From: Sphingobium phenoxybenzoativorans
GTDB taxonomy: Bacteria; Pseudomonadota; Alphaproteobacteria; Sphingomonadales; Sphingomonadaceae
Assembly: GCF_001757355.1 (NCBI RefSeq)
Contig: NZ_MINO01000004.1
Coordinates: forward strand, 1 to 64,000
Direction of reading: 5' to 3'
Length of the DNA stretch: 64,000 nucleotides
Position numbers and translations under genes: made by a program. Each line of letters begins with the position of its first letter. Position 1 is the first letter of the stretch. Positions 45,817 through 53,952 of the stretch are shown piece after piece. Below the pieces are notes generated by a model. It saw nothing but the letters and a program-made list of their open reading frames with translations, was not told where the DNA came from and made no database searches.

Positions 45817-46385
45817 TGACGGGTTTCCGCCTGCATCTTCTGCGTCACGGAACGCCCATCGATGCAGGAAAGATGACAGGCTGGACAGACTGCGTCCCTA
45901 TGCAGGAGGGACTAGCCGCATGCGTGGAGCGCGCCGCGCGGCTGGATGTCGCCGCGATCATTTCGTCCGATCTGCTGCGGGCGAGAGCCGCGGCAGAGGC
46001 TATTGCACTCCGCATGGCCATGCCTCTGACGACCGATCCGCGCTGGCGGGAACTGGATTTCGGGGCATGGGACGGGCGCGCTGCTGCAGATATCGGGACG
46101 GACGCCCTCGCCCCGTTCTGGAGCGATCCGGAAGCCAATCCGCCACCGGGCGGCGAACGCTGGTCCAGCATCGTCGCGCGCGTGGGCAAAGCGATTGGCG
46201 ACTTGCGCGCGGCCGACACGCTGGTCGTGACCCACGCCGGCGCAATGCGTGCGGCGCTGGCCCTGTTGTGCGGCCTTGATCATCGTCAGGTGTGGATGTT
46301 CGACCTCCCCTATGCGAGCATGCTGTCCCTGCATATCTGGCCGGGCGAAAAGCCCTCCGCCCAGATCATCGGACTGTATCAATGA
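45816..46385 (+). CDS. cobC: histidine phosphatase, CobC-like (alpha-ribazole phosphatase)
   Basis: A 189-residue histidine-acid phosphatase. The phospho-acceptor LLRHGTP lies near residue 10, the second catalytic His in VVTHAGAMRAAL near 134, and ELDFGAWDGR near 75. In this position, between cobT and cobS with 1-base and 4-base overlaps, it should remove the phosphate of alpha-ribazole 5'-phosphate, or of adenosylcobalamin phosphate, before or after loop closure. It is less clear by sequence alone, since the family also includes phosphoglycerate mutase-like enzymes. Confidence 0.85.
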   Translation: MTGFRLHLLRHGTPIDAGKMTGWTDCVPMQEGLAACVERAARLDVAAIISSDLLRARAAAEAIALRMAMPLTTDPRWRELDFGAWDGRAAADIGTDALAPFWSDPEANPPPGGERWSSIVARVGKAIGDLRAADTLVVTHAGAMRAALALLCGLDHRQVWMFDLPYASMLSLHIWPGEKPSAQIIGLYQ

Positions 46386-47098
46386 AGGGATTGATCCTCG
46401 CCATCCAGTTTCTGACACGCCTGCCCATGCCGCGGGTGATGGCGAACGACGCTGATTTTGCGGCGTCGATGCGCTGGTTTCCGGCGGCAGGGCTGGTCGT
46501 CGGCCTGTTCGTCTCCGGCGCGGCGTGGTTGGGCGCGCATATCGATCCCTGGACCGGGGCCTTGGCGGGTCTGGCGATGTGGACGCTCGTTACAGGCGCG
46601 CTTCATCTGGACGGCCTGGCAGATCTCGCCGACGCGGGCGGCGCAGCGCACAAGGACAGGGAGAAGCTTCTGGCTGTCCTCGCCGATCCTCATGTCGGCA
46701 GCTTTGGCGTCGTGGCGATCGCGTTGCAAATCGTGGCGAAACTGATCCTGCTGCACGGCATGGTTATGGCTGGCCTGTTCCCCGCGCTCATCCTTATCCC
46801 CTTCGCCGCCCGGATCGGGCCGTTGGTGTGGACGCTATGGCTGCCGCCGCTACATGCCGGGCTTGCCGCCCGCTTCAGGGATGCAATCCGTCCCGTGCAT
46901 ATTGCCCTGTGGAGCGCCATCCTGATCGCCAGCGCCTGGGTGTCTCCGGCGCTTCTCCTGACCTTTCTGATGACCCCTCTATGGGGCTGGCATGTCCGGC
47001 GCAGGCTTGGCGGCATATCCGGCGATGGGCATGGTGCGGGCATCGAATTGGTCGAAACCGGCCTTCTCGCCGCGATCCTTGCAGCCAATGCTTACTGA
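46382..47098 (+). CDS. cobS: adenosylcobinamide-GDP ribazoletransferase
   Basis: A 238-residue inner-membrane enzyme that joins adenosylcobinamide-GDP to alpha-ribazole, the last assembly step. The N-terminus AIQFLTRLPMPR and the motif GALHLDGLADLADAGG (about 78) are diagnostic; the family's GDGxGA motif appears as SGDGHGAGIE near the end. Several membrane helices follow (AALILIPFAARIG-like and AILIASAWVSPALLL). The ATG at 46382 overlaps the cobC stop by 4 bases. The adenosylcobinamide kinase (CobU/CobP) needed to make its substrate is not in the window. Confidence 0.94.
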   Translation: MKGLILAIQFLTRLPMPRVMANDADFAASMRWFPAAGLVVGLFVSGAAWLGAHIDPWTGALAGLAMWTLVTGALHLDGLADLADAGGAAHKDREKLLAVLADPHVGSFGVVAIALQIVAKLILLHGMVMAGLFPALILIPFAARIGPLVWTLWLPPLHAGLAARFRDAIRPVHIALWSAILIASAWVSPALLLTFLMTPLWGWHVRRRLGGISGDGHGAGIELVETGLLAAILAANAY

Positions 47099-47121
47099 TC
47101 AAATGCGCTCTACAGGACGGG

Positions 47122-47167
47122 TTGTCGTTCCCGCGCCGACTCACTATCGCTATTTTTAAGTCAGTTG
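47122..47167 (+). promoter_or_regulatory. putative promoter and operator of the TetR gene (island motif site 1)
   Basis: TTGTCG (47122-47127) and TATCGC (47145-47150), spaced 17 bases, form a plausible promoter. TTAAGTCA-GT-TG (47156-47167) lies just downstream, at the start of transcription. The same TTAAGKCA-NN-TG half-element occurs at three other promoters of this island. Confidence 0.45.
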
Positions 47168-47182
47168 TGGGGAAACGGGGTG

Positions 47183-47926
47183 ATGGCGACCGCGATCAGG
47201 GATGAAGGCAGGAAAAGACGATCCATCGTGACCGCCGCGACGCGGATCAAGATCATGGAAGCCGCCGAACGCCTGTTCGCCGATCGCGGCATAGACGGCG
47301 TTGCCTTGCGCGAAATCGCCGCCGCCGCAGGCCAAGGCAATAACACCGCCGTCCAATATCATTTCGGGACCAAGGAACGGCTGGTCTACGACATTTTCGA
47401 CTATCGCACGAACCTGTTTGAACCGCTGCGGCAGAAGATGCTGGATCAGGCCGAGGAAGCCGGGCAGCTCAAAAATGCGCGCGTCCTGCTGGAGGTGATG
47501 TGCCTCCCTCATCTCAGCATCGCGGATGAAAAGGGCGCCCACCCCTATTCCGCATTCCTCGCGCAATATCTTACCCGCTCGCGCGCCGAGGGGATCAAGC
47601 ATCCCTATGACGATCCCGAAGTGCCGGTTCCCGCGCTTCGCCGCGTCCGAAGGCTGATCATCGAACGGGTCAGCTATGTTCCGCCCGATGTCCTCCGTCT
47701 GCGCGTCGGTCTGTGCAAGCTGATGTTCCTCAACATGCTGATGCGCCGGGACAGCGGCTTTCCCCTGCCCGATCAGGATATTTCGCTGCAATCGCTGGTC
47801 GATGACACTCTGGAGCAGATGTCGGCGGCGCTCACTGCCCCCTATCGCCATGACGGGCTGAAACTGTTCGAGGGGCTGACCCTGCCCGAACTCAGCGGTG
47901 CGCCAGAAGCAGCCGATAGGATCTAA
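47183..47926 (+). CDS. TetR-family regulator of the catabolic island
   Basis: A 247-residue TetR regulator. N-terminal HTH: AATRIKIMEAAERLFADRG, then VALREIAAAAGQGNNTAVQYHFG and KERLVYDIF. The C-terminal ligand domain is longer than average (about 190 residues), as in TetR proteins of aromatic or steroid catabolism; SAFLAQYLTRSR and a final LTLPELSG are present. ATG at 47183 follows GGGGAAACGGGG; TTG 47165 or GTG 47180 are possible. It is convergent with the MFS gene, overlapping it by 35 bases. The likely role is repression of the island through the TTAAGKCA sites, which is inference. Confidence 0.88.
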   Translation: MATAIRDEGRKRRSIVTAATRIKIMEAAERLFADRGIDGVALREIAAAAGQGNNTAVQYHFGTKERLVYDIFDYRTNLFEPLRQKMLDQAEEAGQLKNARVLLEVMCLPHLSIADEKGAHPYSAFLAQYLTRSRAEGIKHPYDDPEVPVPALRRVRRLIIERVSYVPPDVLRLRVGLCKLMFLNMLMRRDSGFPLPDQDISLQSLVDDTLEQMSAALTAPYRHDGLKLFEGLTLPELSGAPEAADRI

Positions 47927-49211
47927 GCGCCCGCCACAGGAAGAATGCGGACAGCAACGCGGCCGCCGCGCAGGTGATCGACAGCGAGTCCCCCACCCGC
48001 TTCTCGTCGCCGAACACATGATCGGTGAGCAGCGCCACGATTGTCGGAGCAGCGCCAAGGCCCGTCACGCTAACGACAAAGACATAGACGGCCGATGCGA
48101 TGCCGCGCATCCGGTTCGGCGTCGCCAGTTGCAGCGCTGACGAAGCCAGCGCCTGCGGCATGCTGTAGATGAAGCTGGCCGCCGTCGCCACCGCAAGCGC
48201 GGAAGCATAGCTGGTGGTGAAACCGAGCGCGATTGAGATCAGGATCAGGCCCACCGCTGCGCAGAAGGGGAGCAGCATCAGCGACTCCACCCGTCCCCGC
48301 TTCTCCAGCATGCGCGCCAGCCATGGCCCGGTCAGCACGCCCAGCGATCCCGTCACCAGAACCAGCGCGCCATATTGGACGCCGACCGTGGAGGCGGCCG
48401 CGTCGAACCGCCGGATCAGCACCGTCGGCATCCACGCCGGAAACGCATAGAGACAGACCACCAGCGACGACATGCCCGCATAGAAATTGCCATAGAAACC
48501 GCGATGTTGGATAAAGACGCGCCAGACGTCGGCCATCGCCATCTGCCCCTTGTCTTCGGCGATGCGGCTGGCGTGGCGGACTGGTTCGCGCACGAAAAAC
48601 ATCATTGCGACGATCAGCAATCCGGGAAGGCCGGCCGCCAGAAAGACGATCTGCCACGGCTTCATCGCGCCGATCAGGGGCACGGCGGACAGGTCCCAAT
48701 GCTCCGCGCTTTCCAGCAACAGTCCGCCGAAGATCAACGCCAGACCGCCGCCCAGATATGGCCCCATCATGAAGATGCTGAAGGCGCGCGGGATCATCCG
48801 TTCGGGAAAGCTGTCGGCGATGATCGACCAGGCGGCGGGCGTCAGGCACGCCTCCGACCCGCCGACCCCGAACCGCGCCATAAACAACTGCCAATAGGTG
48901 CGCGACAGGCCGCACAGGCTGGTGCCGATGCTCCAGAGCGCAATGCCGAAGATCAAGATGCCGCGCCTGCTCCCGGTATCGGCCAGACGGCCGAACAAGG
49001 GGCTGAACAGGATATATGCGCTGGTGAAGGCGACGCCCTGCAACAGGCTGAGCTTCGTGTCATCCAGTCCGAAATCGGCCTTGAGCGGGCCGACGAGAAG
49101 ATTGAGCACCTGCCGGTCGATGAAGCTCGCCGTATAGGCCAGCGTCAATGCCGCGATCAGATACCATGCGGCGAAACCGGGTTTCGGTTCGGTACCCGCC
49201 GGGGCCTTCAT
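47892..49211 (-). CDS. MFS transporter of the catabolic island
   Basis: A 439-residue inner-membrane major facilitator with 12 predicted helices. The loop motif GRLADTGSRRGIL after helix 2 is the MFS A-motif, and ARFGVGGSEACLTPAAWSIIAD and RIPRAFSIFMMG-like segments resemble the spinster/hexuronate-like or aromatic acid transporter groups seen next to catabolic genes. Its ATG overlaps the ligase stop in ATGA form, so the ligase and transporter are one operon, suggesting uptake followed by CoA activation of the same acid. The 3' end overlaps the TetR gene on the other strand. Confidence 0.88.
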   Translation of the reverse strand: MKAPAGTEPKPGFAAWYLIAALTLAYTASFIDRQVLNLLVGPLKADFGLDDTKLSLLQGVAFTSAYILFSPLFGRLADTGSRRGILIFGIALWSIGTSLCGLSRTYWQLFMARFGVGGSEACLTPAAWSIIADSFPERMIPRAFSIFMMGPYLGGGLALIFGGLLLESAEHWDLSAVPLIGAMKPWQIVFLAAGLPGLLIVAMMFFVREPVRHASRIAEDKGQMAMADVWRVFIQHRGFYGNFYAGMSSLVVCLYAFPAWMPTVLIRRFDAAASTVGVQYGALVLVTGSLGVLTGPWLARMLEKRGRVESLMLLPFCAAVGLILISIALGFTTSYASALAVATAASFIYSMPQALASSALQLATPNRMRGIASAVYVFVVSVTGLGAAPTIVALLTDHVFGDEKRVGDSLSITCAAAALLSAFFLWRALRSYRLLLAHR

Positions 49212-50890
49212 GCTCCCTTCCTAGTATAGGCGGCGACGTCGATCTTGCCGGCTGGCTCGAACGTCTGGCGCAGCTCGAACTTCTGCACTTTCGTCGCGCT
49301 CATCGGCCAGCTTTCGACAAAGCGGACGTAACGCGGAATTTTGTAGCTGGCGATCGCGCCGACGCAGTGGCGGACGACCTCATCCTCCGTCATCTCCGCG
49401 CCGGGGTTAAGCTCGATATAGGCGGCGGCGACTTCCATCAGCCGGTCGTCGGGCACGCCGATCACCTGCGCCATGCGGATCGCCGGATGGGTCATCAGGA
49501 AACTTTCCAGCTCCACCGCAGCGACATTCTCGCCGCCAATCTTCAGCATATCCTTCAACCGGCCGTCATAAATCAACCGCCCGCCCGGTCCGATACGGCC
49601 GAGATCGCCCGTATGCAGCCAGCCTTCCGGCGTTATCGCCGCCGCAGTCGCATCCGGGTCGTCATAATAGCCCGCGAAAATGCCGAAGCCGCGCAGGCAT
49701 ATCTCGCCTGGCGTACCGTGGGGCACTTCCTTGCCATCTTCGTCCAGGATACGCGCCTCCATCCCGTCGAACAGTGCTCCGCTGGTTTCATAGAGCAGGT
49801 CTTCAGGATCATCGAGAGCGCTGTAGCATGGCACGCCTGTCGCTTCCGTCAGGCCGTAGCTGTTGACCGCCACCGCGCCGGGGAACAGCGCGCCATAGCG
49901 GCGCAGCAGGTCGGTCGGCCCGACCACATGATTGATGCGCAGCCGCGACTGGTCATATTTGGCGAAGTCGGGATGCGTCACCAGCGCGGAGATGATTGTC
50001 GGGAAACCCGCATAATGCACCGTGGGCCGCTCCGCGATCAGCAGCGCCATCGCCGTGTCCCCGTCAAAATGGTCCATGCCGATGAAGCATGCGCCGGCCG
50101 ACCGGCATGCCGCCATCGGCAGCATCGTCGACATGTGGAACAGCGGCAGCGGGTCCCACAGCCGGTCCTGCGGCGTCAGCGCAAAGCGCTCGGCCACCGC
50201 CGCGCCCATCTGACTGAGCGACAGGTGGGTCAGCATGCACGCCTTGGGCCGGGACGTGGTGCCGGAACTGAAGATCATCATGCCGATATCGTCAGGAGAT
50301 ACGGCGCGTGCAGCGGCCAGTACCGCGTCGCGCGTCACATTGGCTGCCGCCTGTTCGACGGCGGCGTCCTTCGGCCAGGCGCCTTCGCGCGGATCGCCAA
50401 GCTCGATCACCTGATGCAACGCCGGCGCAGCGTCCAGTTGCAGCGGCCCGCCCGTCCAATCCGCCAGACCGGGAAACACCTCGGTCAGCATCGGCCGGTA
50501 ATCGCAATGACGATAGGCCTGCCCGCCGATGAAAAGATGACGGATATGCGCCTTGGGGATCACATAGGCGAGATCGTCCGGGCGGTATCGGGCATTGAGC
50601 AGCACCGCCCGCGCCCCGATCAGGTTGATCGAATAATAAAGGATCACATAGTCCCAGCAATTGGGCATCAACACGCCGACATGGTCGCCCGGCTTTACGC
50701 CAAGGCCGATCAGCCCGCGCGCCCGATCGATCGCATGTTCCAGAAGCCCGGTATAGCTTGCCTTCCTGCCGCTGTAGATCAGCGCGTCATGATCTGGAAA
50801 ATACTTCGCCGCATGAAACAGGGTGCCGCCCACAGTGAAGGGATCGATCTGCTCTGACATGGTCGCATCACTGTGCACGGGCAGTTTCAA
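49208..50890 (-). CDS. acyl-CoA ligase (AMP-forming), first of two in the island
   Basis: A 560-residue ANL-family ligase that adenylates a carboxylic acid and joins it to CoA. The P-loop MIFSSGTTSRPKACML lies near residue 210; NSYGLTEATG near 345, GWLHTGDLG near 425, the hinge DGRLKDMLKIGGENV and the C-terminal catalytic Lys region SATKVQKFELRQ. The start is TTG at 50890 with GGAGAG upstream; ATG at 50860 (MSEQID) is the alternative and gives 550 residues. It overlaps the MFS gene downstream. The substrate is not predictable; the set of neighbours suggests an aromatic, terpenoid or steroid-side-chain acid. Confidence 0.9.
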   Translation of the reverse strand: MKLPVHSDATMSEQIDPFTVGGTLFHAAKYFPDHDALIYSGRKASYTGLLEHAIDRARGLIGLGVKPGDHVGVLMPNCWDYVILYYSINLIGARAVLLNARYRPDDLAYVIPKAHIRHLFIGGQAYRHCDYRPMLTEVFPGLADWTGGPLQLDAAPALHQVIELGDPREGAWPKDAAVEQAAANVTRDAVLAAARAVSPDDIGMMIFSSGTTSRPKACMLTHLSLSQMGAAVAERFALTPQDRLWDPLPLFHMSTMLPMAACRSAGACFIGMDHFDGDTAMALLIAERPTVHYAGFPTIISALVTHPDFAKYDQSRLRINHVVGPTDLLRRYGALFPGAVAVNSYGLTEATGVPCYSALDDPEDLLYETSGALFDGMEARILDEDGKEVPHGTPGEICLRGFGIFAGYYDDPDATAAAITPEGWLHTGDLGRIGPGGRLIYDGRLKDMLKIGGENVAAVELESFLMTHPAIRMAQVIGVPDDRLMEVAAAYIELNPGAEMTEDEVVRHCVGAIASYKIPRYVRFVESWPMSATKVQKFELRQTFEPAGKIDVAAYTRKGA

Positions 50891-51033
50891 CTGTCTCTCC
50901 GACTATACGGCGTGAAAAATGGGAAAGGCATTGGGCCTGATGCGGGCGCGCCGTGAATGGCAACCGCCGGCCAGAGGCCAGTGCCTCCGGCCGGCGATGC
51001 TCTGTCCCGATCATGCCCAGGCAAAGCGGCATC

Positions 51034-53577
51034 TCAGGGAATGCGCCAGGTAAGCTGCAGCGCGACTGTGCGCGGCATCGACACGAAGCCGACCTGATCC
51101 GCCGTGCGCCCGGCGGCTGTGCCGGTGCCAGCGCCGGAGCCGCTGGCGTCGGTCACGCCGGTCACGACGAACTGGTTGGTCAGGTTCTTGCCCAGCAGGG
51201 CGATTTCCCAGCGGTCGTCCTCTGCGCGCAACCGGACCGACGCGTCGAGATTCACATATTTGTTCTGGCGGGAAAGCGGCGTGCCGAACGATGAGGTCAG
51301 ATAGCTGGAGCTGTACCGGCTATCCACCGACAGGCCCAGGATCATACCTTCGGTAACCGGCGTCTCATACCGGGTGCCCAGCGACAGGGTCCAAAGCGGC
51401 GCGTCCGAAGTCGGCAGCCCGTTCAGATCCTGACCCGGCGTTCCGGCGCGCGCGGGCGTTGTCGGGGTTGCGGCCACCGGCGGCACCAGCAGGCCGGGGA
51501 AGCAGCCGTTCGCCGGGGTCTGGCCGCCATAGCAGGGCGCGATGGACGATCCGTAACGCGCCTTGTTATAGTTCGCGCTGCCGTTCAGCTCGAAACCTTC
51601 GATGGCACGGGGCGCATAGGTGAAGTCCATCTCCACGCCCTTGGTCCGCACGCTGCCCGCATTGACCGAATTGTAGGAAAGCGCGGCGGAGTCGAGATAT
51701 GTCACCTGCAGGTCAGTGAATTTGTAGGAATAGACGCCGACGTTCAGGCGCAACTGACGGTCGAACAGGGTCGTCTTGACGCCGCCTTCGAAGCCTTTCG
51801 CCCGTTCCGGATCGAAGGTGAAGAAGTCGGCCGGGGTGGTGGTGGTCAGGATCGAGCTGTTGGAGAAGCCGCCCGACTTGTACGCCGTCTTGTAGGCGCC
51901 ATAGACGGTGATGTCGCGGCTCGGCTTCCAGGTCAGCGACGCTTCCGGCGACCAGTTGTTGAAGGTCTGATCGGCGGTGATCGTCTGGCCCACTGCGTAG
52001 CTGATGCCCGCAAAGCGCGGATTGGCGTAGGGCTGGACGAAATAGCTGTCCTTCGTCTCGTGGATGTAGCGCACGCCGCCCGCGGCTTCGATAGTCGGCA
52101 CGATCTTCCAGATCACCTGGCCGTAGACCGACATGGTTTCGCCGTCCGTGCCCGAATCCTTGGCGTAGGTGACGTAGCGGTAGCCGTCCGGCGCGGCGCT
52201 GTTCTCCGAAGCATTGTTCAGGACGACCTGCTCAAAGCCGCGCTTGGTCTTCTGGTAATAGCCGCCAAGCAGGAAGTTGACGGGGGAGTCGAACTTGCTG
52301 AGCAGGCGCAGCTCGGTCGAGTAAGCATGATATTTGCTGACTTCCGCGCCCCAGATGTTGACCGTGGGCGACGACTGGTAATCAATGTCGTTCGACCAGT
52401 GGTTCTTGTTCCAGTTGTAATTGCTGACCGATGAGATGGCGAGATTGTCGAGGTCATAGTCCAGCGACAGGGTCGTGCCCCAGGACTTGTAGGTGTTGAA
52501 GTTCAGGCCATCGGGACGGGCAAATCGCGTCTCCGCCGCAATGTCGGCGGGCAGGTTGTTGACGCGGCCAGCAAAGTCGCGAACGCAGGGCGTGCCCGGC
52601 GACGTGGTGCTGGTGCCGCCCTGGCATGCGAACACCGCATAGTTCCAGGTGCCGGGCTGAGTCTTGTTCAGGCCGTAATTCGCCTTCCAGGTCGCCGAGA
52701 GATTGTCCGTCGGCTGCCAGTGCAGCGTGGCGCGGGTTAGTATCTCGCGCTCATTGGGGCCGTCATCCGGGCTTGCCCCGGCAATATGCGGCGTGTTGGG
52801 CGCAACCGTCGTCGCTGTCGGCGTGTCGCGGGTGTTGTAGGTGATGGGGCCAGCCAGATTATCGAACAGGCTGCCATAATCCTTGGACGCGCGCACGGCG
52901 AGGCGGAAGCCCAGCGTTTCGCTGATCGGGCCGGACACCACGCCCTCAAGCGAAACCTTCTGCGCGTTAAACTCATAACCACCGCGCAGGCTGGCCGTGA
53001 AATGGTCGGTCGGGTTTGCGGTGGTGATCGAGATCACACCGGCGGTGGCGTTCTTGCCGTAGAATAGCGACTGGGGACCTTTCAGGATTTCAATCCCGCC
53101 CAGGTCGAAGAAACCTTCGTTGATGGTGCGGCCCTGGCCATAATAAACGCCATCCACAATGACCGCGATCGACTGCTCGGTGCCGATCGACAGGGAGTTG
53201 GAGCCGACGCCGCGCAGGGTGAGCTGCGCGCCGGACCCGGTGGCGTTACGTCCGATGGCGAGCTGCGGCGTCGCGGCGGCCAGGCGCTCCAGCGTGCTCA
53301 GGTCGCGGTTCTGGATTTCCACGGCCGAAATCGCGGTAACGGACACCGGAACGTCCTGCACCGACTCCTGACGCTTGCGGGCGGTAACGACGATGTCCTG
53401 CAGGCCGCCTTCTTCGCCCGATGCCGCGGCCGGCTGTGCGGCATCGGCCTGTTCGGCGGGGGCGGTCTGGGCGTGCGCGGTTACGGCCGTTCCGGCAAGA
53501 ATGATCGCGCTGCTGCCCAGCAGCATGCGGGTAAGGACGGTCAAACGGCTTGCGCCGGATTCTCGGAAACTCTGCAT
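51034..53577 (-). CDS. TonB-dependent outer-membrane receptor of the catabolic island
   Basis: An 847-residue outer-membrane receptor. Signal peptide: LLGSSAIILAGTAVTAHAQ. The TonB-box/plug region reads DIVVTARKRQESVQDVPVSVTAI, which is typical of the large sphingomonad receptor family that imports substrates other than iron. VGVDGVYYGQGR-like and FYGKNATAGVISITTANP plug segments follow. The barrel ends MPRTVALQLTWRIP. The ATG at 53577 follows GAGGGG; an in-frame TTG at 53592 is not preferred. It has its own promoter with the island operator overlapping its -35, and likely carries the island's hydrophobic substrate across the outer membrane. Confidence 0.92.
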   Translation of the reverse strand: MQSFRESGASRLTVLTRMLLGSSAIILAGTAVTAHAQTAPAEQADAAQPAAASGEEGGLQDIVVTARKRQESVQDVPVSVTAISAVEIQNRDLSTLERLAAATPQLAIGRNATGSGAQLTLRGVGSNSLSIGTEQSIAVIVDGVYYGQGRTINEGFFDLGGIEILKGPQSLFYGKNATAGVISITTANPTDHFTASLRGGYEFNAQKVSLEGVVSGPISETLGFRLAVRASKDYGSLFDNLAGPITYNTRDTPTATTVAPNTPHIAGASPDDGPNEREILTRATLHWQPTDNLSATWKANYGLNKTQPGTWNYAVFACQGGTSTTSPGTPCVRDFAGRVNNLPADIAAETRFARPDGLNFNTYKSWGTTLSLDYDLDNLAISSVSNYNWNKNHWSNDIDYQSSPTVNIWGAEVSKYHAYSTELRLLSKFDSPVNFLLGGYYQKTKRGFEQVVLNNASENSAAPDGYRYVTYAKDSGTDGETMSVYGQVIWKIVPTIEAAGGVRYIHETKDSYFVQPYANPRFAGISYAVGQTITADQTFNNWSPEASLTWKPSRDITVYGAYKTAYKSGGFSNSSILTTTTPADFFTFDPERAKGFEGGVKTTLFDRQLRLNVGVYSYKFTDLQVTYLDSAALSYNSVNAGSVRTKGVEMDFTYAPRAIEGFELNGSANYNKARYGSSIAPCYGGQTPANGCFPGLLVPPVAATPTTPARAGTPGQDLNGLPTSDAPLWTLSLGTRYETPVTEGMILGLSVDSRYSSSYLTSSFGTPLSRQNKYVNLDASVRLRAEDDRWEIALLGKNLTNQFVVTGVTDASGSGAGTGTAAGRTADQVGFVSMPRTVALQLTWRIP

Positions 53578-53665
53578 CGATAATCCCCTCAACTCTGATC
53601 TTTTCTGTCACGCCTGCCGACGCGCACCTTCAGCGGGAGCAAACGCCCCGGCTTTCGATAAGGGC

Positions 53666-53706
53666 AATCTATCCACGTCGATTATTTAAGGCAAGTGACT
53701 TTATAA
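53666..53706 (-). promoter_or_regulatory. promoter and operator of the island TonB receptor (motif site 2)
   Basis: On the minus strand, TTGCCT (53694-53689) and TAGATT (53671-53666), with a 17-base spacer, form the promoter. The palindrome-like TTAAGGCA-AG-TGACTTTA (plus strand, from 53686) covers the -35. The right half completes an inverted repeat with the left half, unlike sites 1 and 3. Confidence 0.6.
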
Positions 53707-53859
53707 TTTTCGGCAGAGCAAGCGCAGAATGGCCAAAATGCGGCAAAATCTGACAATTTTTCACCGAATTCAGCGAATCTTGCTGCATCGCAATAATCGA
53801 ATTGATTATTTTTTGTTCCAGAGTCGCCCATCGCCCTTGCGGACAGGCCCATCAATATA

Positions 53860-53871
53860 TTAAGTCATCTG
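53860..53871 (+). promoter_or_regulatory. island motif site 3, upstream of the P450
   Basis: TTAAGTCA-TC-TG at 53860-53871, next to a TATATT that could be a -10, about 82 bases before the P450 ATG. Only the left half of the inverted repeat is conserved here. The whole divergent gap between the receptor and the P450 is 375 bases and unusually A+T-rich for the window. Confidence 0.45.
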
Positions 53872-53952
53872 CACCAACAAATCGCCACCCATCGGCATAG
53901 CGCGCCTGTTATCCGGCGCGCCGGCGTCGACAGGCAAGGCCGGGAGAGAAGC

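Noticed and set aside
49148..50857. 569-codon plus-strand frame antisense to the first acyl-CoA ligase
   Set aside because: A shadow of the ligase; the same happens at 59244-60542 opposite the second ligase. Both lack motifs.
53578..53952. A gene in the A+T-rich gap between the TonB receptor and the P450
   Set aside because: Only short frames without ribosome binding sites; the gap is better explained as two divergent promoters with operator sites.
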